Assembly (NCBI GenBank): GCA_020081605.1
Contig: JAHREC010000011.1
Span: forward strand, 1 to 64,000
Direction: 5' to 3'
DNA: 64,000 nucleotides
From: Albifimbria verrucaria
Lineage: Eukaryota; Ascomycota; Sordariomycetes; Hypocreales; Stachybotryaceae
The position numbers and the translations under genes were made by a program. The notes beneath the pieces were generated by a model that did not search any database, was not told the origin of the DNA, and saw only the letters and a program-made list of their open reading frames with translations. Shown one piece after another: positions 22,095 through 32,914 of this stretch (position 1 is its first letter; each line of letters begins with the position of its first letter).

Positions 22095-22500
22095 CAAAGA
22101 TACACTCCTAGATTTCTTAATGTCAGGGCTTAAGTCATACTGCACGGCGCTCTTGTTCACAATAACATCGCCAAAGATGGTTCCGTTGTCGTCCAAGATG
22201 AAGGGTACAGCACCACATACACCCATGACAAGAGCTAGCTTGATGGTGGGATGACTAGGTTGACAATGTGATGCAACTGCAGCGGCGCTGACCTCAACCA
22301 TCCTCGGCATATGGGCGAGAACGATATTATGGTGGCCAATGGAACTGGCGGTATAAGCGCCGGGTTTGCCACGTGCTTCGCCGAGGGATCGAACGTTATC
22401 CCAGTACTGGTCGAAGAGTGCCTCAACGGCATCCGCTTCGATCGTGAGGGCACAGATGACGACAACCCCGAACCTAAGTCGTGAAAGAGGTCGTGCAGGT
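22095..22500 (-). pseudogene. NLR-type N-terminal domain fragment (nucleoside phosphorylase-like)
   Basis: Reading two reverse frames, the stretch gives VVVICALTIEADAVEALFDQ, then SIGHHNIVLAHMPRM, KLALVMGVCGAVPF and DVIVNKSAVQYDL. This order matches the PNP_UDP (purine/uridine phosphorylase-like) domain found at the N-terminus of many fungal NLR-like proteins with NACHT, NB-ARC, ankyrin or TPR tails. The canonical motif is VGIGGGVP; here it is MGVCGAVP. The fragment stops after about 130 residues with no nucleotide-binding or repeat domain following, so it is a 5' relic. These proteins are candidate fungal immune or incompatibility receptors. Confidence 0.65.
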
Positions 22501-23170
22501 TCCTCGCGACAAAATATGAGATATTGATGTATTGGTTGAAGTGGGCCAGTCCTCTACTGTTTGTCAGTTTATGGCATGTGTCTTGTTGCGGAAGATCGTG
22601 TCGATGGGCATTGTGAGTGTCAGGCTAGCAAGGAGGGGAAATCGGTTCACTAAATACGATATCCACTGATATCCCACAACATTGCCATGCCGTCACCCAG
22701 CGGCAAGGCGATGGATTGTGTTTCGTGAGCGTGGATATTAGGAGCGGATTCAGGGTAGGTCGTGTTGAGTGGGTTGGGGAGAATTACCCTCAGCTACTTG
22801 CGACTCCTACCCAAGGTGACCGGGTTAGATTTCTCCGGTGTCACTTGATAGGCAGCAGGACACGGTTGGCTGCAGATGCTTGTTACTCTTCTCACAAGAT
22901 CATGCAGTCATCATGACAACCACAAGCCTTCCCTCCAGCAAGTCTTCTACATTAGCCGGAAAGACAGGGAGGACTGGGACAATAAGAGGATGGACTACGT
23001 ATCGGCGTAGAGAGCCAGCCAATAAGCAATCGGATGTCCGTATGGTGTCGGGTTGGGCAACCGAGGGTCCTCGGCAGAAGTTCACAAAATCCAAACGAAT
23101 CAGAGGCCAAGGCGTTTATTACTATGGAACCTGGCACCCCTACCCAGAAGCTCTTATTCGACGCGTGAAG
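22501..23170. other. Intergenic, no gene recognised
   Basis: About 670 bases upstream of the large AT-rich block. Plus-strand frame 22838-23176 (112 codons) is basic and has no recognisable features. GC content drops abruptly at about 23171. Confidence 0.4.
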
Positions 23171-24890
23171 GCCTAGATTATTTATATATTATATTTATTA
23201 TTTATTTAATAATATATACTTTATTAAAGGCTTTAATTATTATTATTAATATTTATTATTATTTTTTTCTACTTAGGTAGATAAGCCTTAATATATTATT
23301 ATATTAATTATATATTATATTTTTAATAGTTCTATATATTTATTAAATAAAGTAGAGGAGGATTTTAAGGTTAGTAGATAAATAGCTTTATATAAATATA
23401 AAATTATAAATAATTTATAAAGAATATTTTAATATATAAATAAAAGTTTCTTTTATTATTAAAAATAAAAGTTATTAATTATTAATAATATATAATTATT
23501 AAGCTATTTTTAATTTAAATTTCTAAAGATAATTTATTTAATTAATAATAATTATATAATTATTATTTTAAAATAATAATAAATTTTATTATTTATTTAA
23601 GAATAATAATTTAATTTTATTTATTTTATATTTTTATAAAATATAATATAACCTAGATTAATATATTTATTTATTTAATAATAAATATAATTTATTAAAA
23701 AATCTCCTTATATTATTTTTATATATTACTTTTTATTTAATTTATAAATAATTTTTTTAATTTTATAATTAAATTATTATATTATACTTTAAATAATATT
23801 AATTATAATTTTTTTTATTTTAAATTAATTTTATTATAATATATAATTTATTTAAATTTAATTTATATAAATAAATAGCTTATTTAATTTAATTTAATTA
23901 TTTATTTAGCTTTTTATAATTATTAATTATTTTAATTATTTTTTTTAATTTATAATATTAATAAATAATATTTTATATATTAAAATTTATTCTTTAAATT
24001 AATATTATATATAAATTTAAATAATTAAATATTAATTTTAAATTAATAATTATTTATATAATTTATAAAAACCTTTAATATTAAATATTAATAATTTATA
24101 AAATTATATTATATTAATTTTATATTATTAAATATTATTTATATTTATATAAATTTATTTAATAATAAACTTTTTATAATATATTTTAATTCTATTTTTA
24201 TTATATATAATAAATTTATATTTATTTTTATTATATTATATTTTAATAATTAATTATATTATATATAAAATTAAATTAATATTTAATAATAATTTCTTAA
24301 ATAATTTTTTAATTTATTTTATATTTATTATAAATTAAATATTTTTTAATCTTAATTTAAATCTCTTAATAATAAATAATATATATATTTTTTTTAAATA
24401 ATATTATAAATATATTTTAATTTTTAAATAATATATATATATATTAATATTTTTATAAATTAAAAATAAATATTATTTAATATAAATAAATAATTCTATA
24501 ATTTAAATATTTATTAATTTATTTAAATTAAATTAATAAACTCTTTTTTTTAATTTTTTTTTATATTAAAGCTAATCTCTTTAATATAACTATAACTTTA
24601 ATAATTATCTTATATATAATTAATTATATATTATTATTTTAATTTATTTTAATATAATAATTTTAAATTATTAAAACCCCTATTAAATATATTAAAACTT
24701 TTCTTTAATAGAGTTTTATTTTATTTAAACTTTTATTAACCTAGGTATTAAAGATAGCTTCTTTTTTTATAAGCTTCTTATTAATTTTTATATATCCTAT
24801 TAATAATTCCTTAGGTTTTTCTTTAATAATAGTTTCTAGTTCTTCTTTAATATTATTAATTAATACTCCAGAGTAGGTTTTATTATAGCC
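23171..24890. other. Large AT-rich block, RIP-like
   Basis: About 1.7 kb of nearly pure A+T with no open frame. The edges are sharp. It is probably a RIP-degraded transposon, but no terminal repeats or protein motifs survive. It separates the fragment-rich telomere-proximal zone from the Clr5-ankyrin gene and the biosynthetic genes. Confidence 0.85.
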
Positions 24891-25771
24891 GGAACGCCCT
24901 ATCGTATTTCTGTTATCTTAGTTATAATATTAGCTAGGGTCGTAATAATAAGGCTGGAGCCTATAATTGCAACCATTATCCGTCTAGATATACCATTTTC
25001 AACGCGTTATTAGCCGCAGCGATCCAGTTCAAGGCGGACAACAGATCGTTGCCATATATGTAGCGCTTAGTATGGGCCATCTTTAAAAATTGCGTGTGGT
25101 ATATTCCCGGAAATCATCATTGCTAGAGATTACCTAACTACGTGCTAGGCACTTATATCCGTGGCACCCTTTTTACATGGCACGCTGTATGGAAACACGG
25201 CAACGCAATTCGCAGCAGCTGCATCTTGATTACTCTGCGTTTTCTCTTGGGCCTGATAGCTGGTGGGTTATGTTACAGGGCCCGATACCTCGTTATCGCC
25301 CTCCCATATCCAAAGAGATTGGTTATTGGTCCAGCCCAGACTTTATACTATCCTGGGCTGTTTACTTTTCTTGAGCCAATATATTATTTGGGCTAGTACA
25401 TCCATGCGGCAACCCATTGGGTGTGCCGGCTGCATATTACAATTTTAAGGCTGTATCGCAGGCATCACATGAAGCTGAGGTGCCACGTCACGTTCGCATT
25501 TTGGAAATATCCAATCATTATCACTGAGGCGCATGCATAGGCCAGCTGCATGTTTTGGATTACACCAATCAAATATGTTTTCCATCAGTACCAAGAGAAC
25601 ATGAAATTTTCTGAGAAGGGGGAGAGGGGGCGGAGGGTTGGATAGTGGAAAGAGTTATGGTTCAAAAGCAGCACATTTGCGTCAACTGGATCAGCAATCA
25701 CTTTCATCCTTTCCCTCGAACTAAGTTTAGTCGTCCAATTGAATTCATCAGGCGTTATCATTGTCTTCGCT
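24891..25771. other. Intergenic, possible transposon debris
   Basis: Around 880 bases of ordinary composition. Overlapping plus-strand frames at 25142-25448 have no recognisable domain. A promoter for the Clr5-ankyrin gene should lie in the last few hundred bases. Confidence 0.4.
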
Positions 25772-28700
25772 ATGTCTATGACGGAGATTGACCAGATATG
25801 GGAACAGCACAAGCCTAGGCTCTGGGGCCTATGGATAAGAGATCGAAGGCCCATGGAGCAGCTACGGGAAGAGATGCAACGTATTGGGTTCAGTGCAACG
25901 TAAGTAGCCGAGGAAACTGGGAAATAAGTAGGATGCTTACCCAAATGCATAGAGCAGCTAAGTATAAATCTCGCTTCGAGAAATGGGGTTCTCCAAGAAG
26001 ATTCCCACTGAGGTTTGGAAAATAATAGGACATCATGTGGCTAAAAGAAAACATGACGGACTGGAGAGCGAGGTAATTATCGATGGTGCACGCATAAGCA
26101 AGAAACGGTTGATAAAAGAGACGAGACACCATTATACCACAACAGAGTTGGTGAGAAATCGTAAGTTTTCAAGAACAGACTCAAGTCCTGAAACTAAATC
26201 CTTTGCAGCCCAGCCCGACCTTCCCTCACGCCCTCTGGTATCTGTGCATGAACCATCTCCATTCAGTTTAGTCGATTTTGAATTTTTTTGGCCAGATTCT
26301 CTGCCATGGATTAGATTCAGCAACAGGTTGTTGGGACGCGAATTGCCCACAATATCAAGCAATCACAATCTCCTCTCATCAAACTACTTTAATAATGCGG
26401 CCAGAGTGGAATCGCACAACTGGGTTCAAACCACAACAGCAGCTCTTCAATCTCTCAAGGATTCCTATAACAATCCATTTGAACTGGCCTCAAATTTAGC
26501 CACTTTAATCCCTGAAAACTTCCCGGCCAGCACCTTCTGAACAGCCAAATTGTTGTTCAAGGGCCTCAAATCAGCGCAGCACAGATTCTTAACAACTGGG
26601 TTATTTATGATATGTCCAACAACAACACCAACGATAAAACCATTGTACAGCTCTATGACGGGTCCAGAATTAGGCACCTGTTCAGGGACTCTCAGGATCC
26701 GCTACTACAGGAAACATCAACTGGCACAGTCTTGGAGGCATTTTTGATGCAGCTATTCGAAAGCGGCGAGTGGATATACTCGCCTGGACGCTTAAGCTTG
26801 GGGCAAACCCCGGTAAGCGAATGAAGTCCTATTTCTCAACAGCGCATCTGCCCTTGGTTGAACTTCTTTCGTATAGAACAACCTCCGACATAGTGGAAAT
26901 GATCAAGCTTCTCCTGGATTCTGAAAAAGCAGTCCGGCCAGTCGGCGTTGCTGCAGCGACCATGGCACTATTTTAGAATATGCTGTGGCTAGAGCTGACC
27001 TTCAGGTGCTCAAACTAGTCGTGCGCCGGGAACTAAAAGAGAATGGGCCAGCCTACTTCCTTCAACTCAATGCACTGGAGTTATTTGCTGGTATTATAGG
27101 AGGCGATTCTGGTTGTCTTGAGCCGAAGATTCGTTCTCTTTTTGATATGTACGCCCAAATATACGGGTCATCGGAAACCTTTTGGCGAGCCTGACATCTC
27201 CACATAAGCCTCCCCATCGACACATCAAATTCAATGGCTATTTCGTCTCAGAGCACTATCGAATCTTACAACAGAGTACCACCTCGGGGAAAATGGATTT
27301 TCAAGTTCAAATCAGGCAGCTATTTTCCAAAGCTCCGATATATCAGAAATATTACTTCCAAGTGGTGCAAATTCAAATCATGTTGGATCATGTTCGGGCT
27401 TTGACGAAGACAGAGCGATGACTCCATTACAGCTGGCATACTCAGTTCCTCGATCCGGCAAACAAAATAGCATCCAGCATTTGTTCAAGAATGGCCCTGT
27501 AGCTAAGCATGATCCATTACCTCTCCCGGCTATGGGTCCGCATTTGCTTAATGATTGCATCACAACTGCCTCTATCGTTGGCGAACTAGAACACAAGGTT
27601 GTACATAACATAGAGAAAACAGAAAATGGTGAACGGACCCTCGAAATAGCGATCCGTCGGGGCGATGAGAACCTAGCTCTTGCGCTAATTCGAGCAGATT
27701 CTGCAACATACAACATGGGCAGCGAAGAATCCAGGTCCTGGCTCTCAGGATTAAAGACTATCCACGCTTATGAACAAGAGTTATTAAGCGTAACTGATTG
27801 TATTGCTAATATTCGATCTGGTGTTGGGCTGCATAAGAATCTAACACCTCGGCTCTGGTATAAACTTCTCGAATCAAATCAGTTTTGGAAGCATGTTGAA
27901 CATGTGGAACCAAATGAGGCCATTTGGTCCTTGATATGGATGATTATCAAAGAATTGGCGCATGATACACTCATTCCGTTACTCAGAATGATAGTTGATA
28001 AATTGGACAGCCCAATCTGGGTAACAGACGCAACCCAATGCATCATGCATTGCATACTAGACCTCTTGGAATCACCGGATTTAGCCAAACCCAAACAACG
28101 GCAGTATTATGAAAGCACGTTTAAAGACCCTATTTATAAAATCCTTGCCACATCGTATCATCGGAAAGAGCTTTACGGAGAGCAGTCCCTCGGGAACTTC
28201 CTTGAACTAGGGTTTAGGACAACCACAATAGCCGGTATCGTTTGCGCAGAACAAGGCACGCTTGGGCAAATGAAAATGCTGCTTAACCATGGATTCAATC
28301 CTAAGCGTCGATACCCGTGGTCATCCACTGCACTTCAAAACGCGTCAGATAGAGGTGATGTGAACCTCGTCAGATTGTTGCTCGAAACGGGTGCGAACGT
28401 AAATGGCCGACCAGGCTGGACAAGTTTGAGTGAGAAGCTGAATGATTCATTTGGAATAGGTAACGAATCACCAGTGAAGCGCACAGCACTTCAAGCCGCA
28501 GTTGAGTATGGAGATGAGCAATGCATTAAACTACTTCTTGATGCTGGAGCCGACGTTAATGCTCTGCCTGCACATACTGGCGGGGCTACTGCTCTACAAC
28601 TTGCAGCGATTAAAGGCTATTTGGGAATAGCTATGTGGTTAATCTCGAAGTATGGTGCAGACGTTAATGGGCCTCGCGCAAGGTTTTACGGAAGAACGGC

Positions 28701-28881
28701 GCTCGAGGGTGCCGCTGAACATGGTAGACTTGATATGGTCGAGTTGTTGCTGGCCTCAGGATGCACTATAACAGGTCCACAAAGAGACCAGTATATCAAC
28801 GCAGTGATCTTTGCAGAAAAGAACGGGCACGAGAGGTTAGCGTCTTTCCTAAAAGTCCGGGGGTTGGTCAAACAGCGATGA
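25772..28881 (+). CDS. Clr5-domain ankyrin-repeat protein, frame-broken
   Basis: Exon 1 starts at ATG 25772 (a second ATG follows at 25778). It encodes the first half of a Clr5 domain (IDQIWEQHKPRLWGLW), is interrupted by an intron (gtaagt at about 25900, acceptor near 25951), and continues RFEKWG and IPTEVWKIIGHHVAKRKHD. Clr5 is a fungus-specific putative DNA-binding domain at the N-terminus of proteins often ending in ankyrin repeats. The last 487 codons (27418-28881) are intact and contain four to five ankyrin repeats (for example TALQAAVEYGDEQCIKLLLD). Frame changes fall at GGGG (25985-25988), CC (26527-26528) and near 26.8, 26.97 and 27.2-27.4 kb. About 1,000 residues. A transcriptional or signalling role is possible but unknown. 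A 42-bp piece recurs at 43564-43605. Confidence 0.75.
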
Positions 28882-29580
28882 GAGAGAACGACTGGGACAT
28901 GAGATATTCATTGATCAAACTGGGCCACTTGAACTGGATAGATACTCTTTTAAAATGCCAAAAACGTTATGGGAGGGTCCAGATACTGGGGAATGTTGCG
29001 ATGATGATGGTTGCGATTGTTGTTATGTAAATAAGTAAGAATATGTAGATAATGAAGGCAAACTCTTCCATATATTAAGGGAACACGATTTTTATAATTT
29101 AAAAAGATTTTTATTCTATAATTTAATAATAAATAAATAGTAAATATATATAATAATTTATAATAATATTTTTATAATGTTTATATAATAATATAATATC
29201 CTATTAATATTTAATATATAATATAATTACTTTATATTATATAATAGCTCCTATATCGATACTAGTGCTTAATTTATCTTATTATAGAAACTCTTGCGTT
29301 TTTTTTTATAAATAAACTTAAAGGGAATAGGCAGTTATCTATGAAGTCTATTAGAAGCATCTAAGCAAGGTCTTTCGTGAGACCACCAATAACAGCCGTT
29401 ATCCACGAATGGCCGGCCACCCTCTGCCCACCAGTGTTGCTTTTTTCATAAGACCCCGTGTTCTCTACTAGATATAGTCGCATATGCTTGGAAGAGCAGG
29501 CAAACTGGGTTGTATTTATTGCATCTCAGTGTCATTTTGGGGACTGCCTATCGCGATGAACGACTGTTGCAAGCCTGGTC
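28882..29580. other. Intergenic with small AT-rich block
   Basis: Bases 29090-29265 are almost pure A+T. The rest shows no gene. The region separates the ends of the convergent Clr5-ankyrin and P450 genes. Confidence 0.5.
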
Positions 29581-31445
29581 TTAGTTTTCCCATTCGAAAC
29601 AGAACATTTTACAGCATTCGGTACTTGTTTTTGCTATTTTGGTAAACCTGCTAGACCAGCTTAGCATCCTGAAAGATTGTGTCAAGTAATATTTGAGTCT
29701 CATCACATCGTTCGAGCTATGCCTCAAACTATCCATGCTGGACGCCACCCCAGGCATAGGGATCTCCATCCCTGGCTCAACTTTCCTCCTCTTGACCATG
29801 ATGTTGGCGCTCAACGGAGGTGTGACCAAGTCACTGACCCAGAGGTTCGGCGGCCTTGGGCCCTCAATGGGCTTGAAGTCATAGTTGATAGGCACGTTGC
29901 CATCATGATCTTGATCTCCTGTGCAGCCAGAAATCGGCCGGGACAAGCGTGACGACCGTACCCAAAGCTCAGAAAGGTTGGCGTCAGGGAGACCATGCTC
30001 AAAGGTTGTTTGGTCGGTCCACCAATATTTCCATTCTTGTCTTGAGCTGCTTCTGCGAGCTTCTTATTGTGGTTGTATGAGCGGTAGGGGTCGAAAGAGT
30101 TGGGGTTCTCGTAGTTGTCTGGTGGATGCAGTACACGTTCATGGAGATGTCGCTCTGGTAGGGCAAGAAGATATCGGAGTCGGGCAAGGTGACACCGTTT
30201 TCTGAAGTTACTGTGCGCGTGATGCCTCTAGACACCAACGGGTGGAGACGCATGCTCTCGTGAATGACGCTGTCTAGCTTGGGAGGTGCTTGTCGATGGT
30301 TTCCCTTGTCCAACCCGTCTTTGGGGTGACTAGTGTTTCCGTGGCCTCTTGCCGGAGATCCTTAAGAATAGATTCGGCATCCGGATGAGAGAGAACATCG
30401 AGAATGGTGTTAAGAACCGTGTGAGTACTCGTGTGCAGCATAATGATATTCATCATGAGGATACGGGCGCCAACACTGGTATTGGTCTGCAGGTGAGGCT
30501 TATTCGTAGACTGGCCGTGCAGTAGATCCCATTGCATGTAATCATTCGGCATACCGTACTCCCTGGCAAAGTCGGGATCCTGCTCGGCCCTCTTCATGTC
30601 TGCCAATCTGCGCTCAGTGATAGGGTTCAGGTGCTTGAAGATCCTCCGCTGCATTATTCGGATAGGCAGCGCAATGATGCGGCCAGTGACCGGTCGAGTC
30701 CACTTAGGGAAACATCGGATAATGGCGCCGGTCAACAGCAGGTTCCCGAGTAAGCCGAGCAGCGAGCGATGTAGTCGGGATTCTGACAGATTTCCTTGCC
30801 GACGATGAGGCGGTTGCTGGCTCGGGCGAAGATGTTCATGCAAGTTGCAAACAACGGCACCTCCTGCCAGATTTTAGGATCGGTGCCCCATTGGTCGTCT
30901 GACGCGTGCCTCAGCTCGTCCATGATGTCGGCAGTCAGACTAGAGAGCTTGTGGGGCATGTATTTCCGGACAATCTCAATCGGGAGCCAGGCTTCACTGG
31001 AGACAATAGGGATCGTATACTTCATCTGGGAGCTGTTCCCGTTGGCAGCCATGGCGTCAAAGATGTGGTCCGGGCTCGAGGTCAGGTAGTTGAGAAGCGA
31101 AGGCGGGAACTGAATCCAGGTGCCTTGGAGGCTAGGCACTCGAACTGCGTATCCCTTTTGGCATACTGATTTGATGCGATGATGAATAATTAAGCTGAGC
31201 CATAACCGGATTTTCTCCAAGCTAAGAAGAAATGGAGAACAGCTTACCTTATGATATGTAGATTCAAGCAGGTGCTTGAATGTGAATGCTGTGGCAAGAT
31301 TGTCTCGCAGCTCAGCGAGGAAGACTCGATTTCTGCCTGCCCATGGTGGTGGGTTTCCCTTGAGTTTGGGGCCTCGCTCTAGCAGCTTGGTGAGAACGGA
31401 AATGATTGAGAGCGAGACAACGACAATGGTAAAGATTGAAGCCAT
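29581..31445 (-). CDS. Cytochrome P450, microsomal class
   Basis: Starts at ATG 31445 with MASIFTIVVVSLSIISVLTK, a membrane-anchoring helix. An intron with gtaagc donor near 31248 and acceptor near 31173 follows. Landmarks appear in order: ESMRLHPLVSRGITR (the ExxR of the K helix) near 30260, and FLSFGYGRHACPGRFLA near 29955, with the heme-ligand Cys in the FxxGxxxCxG motif. The C-terminal tail runs to 29581. Frame changes lie near 30.78, 30.28, 30.1 and 29.88 kb. About 530 residues. P450s of this kind oxidise hydrophobic small molecules using NADPH via a reductase. The gene is divergent from the highly reducing PKS across 1.47 kb, so it probably tailors that product. Subfamily not assigned. 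Confidence 0.82.
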
Positions 31446-32914
31446 GGTGATGGTGGCTACTTTACCTGGGTGACCCTAGATTCACAGCCTCCGTAAGTGT
31501 ACAGATTATAATGGTCAGATCTCTGCCAGGGGTCAGCGACGACTCCACTTATCATCTTATGAACAAGGCTCTTTTGCTCATTTACTCCTCAAAGGTTGGG
31601 CGACACCAGTGAAGAGTCTTTGAGCAGGAGATGCAAGAGAGAAGCCACGTAGATCTGGGTCTACCGCTTATTAGTGATGGCTTTGTGTCAGTTCCTCGAT
31701 AAATCGGCTTCGTAAAGTGATCGCTGTAATCTGATTCCCATCCCTGTAGTTGCACACCTCGCTACCACTTTAACCCGAAGTCTTACGATCGTTGAGGGGC
31801 TGCATATCTGCTAATGCTCTTCTCAATTCTCTATGTTGTGCCTTTTCTAAAGGACCAGTCACTTGGGTATGCGAATGGAAAACAAGACTCTCCCCGCATC
31901 GACAACTCCATATCTGTGGAGTGTAGGGGAGGATGTGGGGAGACTCCGTGTCGTGTGGAGAAGCTTCCCGAGGCAGCTTGTATAGCATCAGACGCATGCC
32001 GCATAAACGAGAAGGACTTGCCCGTGGCCCCGATCTCTGTAATAAATGGTGTTTTCATGAAAGATGCCCTTGACGTTAGACAAAGACAAGACGGACGAAA
32101 TCAAAACTAAAAGATATCTCAGGCAACTTCATATAGAGTGAAGCTTACTGCTGTGCGCATATGTTCATGATTCATGTTGGAAGCCCGGTCATACAGAGTC
32201 CGCTGAGGTTACGCAGAGCTCCACCTTTGAGGGTGTAAACCTCGTCATACAGGACCGCCTCGTGGAGTTTGCCAGGGTTGAGAATTTCCAAATCCGGCAT
32301 TTCCCTCCTGCCGAAGGATCCGGCGCTATGGGTCCCTGTACCTCTTAAATAGTATACGGTGTCCGATGCATGATTGAGCTTGGCTCTGATAGGGGCGGTT
32401 GCTTATTGCCACAACTACACGTAAGTTGCATTGGTAGGATATCGATTCAGTTGGAAAATGATTTACAAACCTATAGTTGTCTGAAACAACGAAATGGGAA
32501 CTGCTACCAAGTTGAGAGAATGGTTTATTGCCGAGCCAATCAGTGTCGATGTATTGCCGGGAGATGAGAAGTTGCCCTAGTCATGCCCATGGGGAAAGTG
32601 TATCCATAGCATCGGAAAGGTATCGAGCAATTTGGCACTAGACTAGATATCAGACAAGTGAAGGCCCAGAACCTATATGAAGAGATCCTGGGCAGGATTG
32701 CAAGCTACTACCATCGATGTAAAGGCGAATCAGTTCTGTATAGCCGTGCTAGACGGTCTGTTTGACCTGTAACCTCTTGGACTTCCTTCTCATATATAGT
32801 CCCATTGGCCCATGGTGATAGCACTCGAAGTGAAAACATTCGCTCCAGCTTACAAAAAATGCTTCACTGAATCACACTGTCATTCAACAAGACAGAAGGC
32901 ACAACGCACGAGAC
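31446..32914. promoter_or_regulatory. Divergent intergenic region between P450 and HR-PKS
   Basis: This 1.47-kb gap must contain both promoters. A reverse frame at 31831-32058 contains IGATGKSFSFM, faintly like the Walker A region of a helicase, but it is short and isolated. TATA-like words (catatatagtcccatt) lie about 120 bases upstream of the PKS ATG. No transcription-factor gene is seen. Confidence 0.45.

Noticed and set aside
1..25000. Telomere-linked RecQ helicase gene
   Set aside because: Often present at fungal chromosome ends, but no helicase motif series is seen; the single ATGKS-like word near 32.0 kb is too weak.
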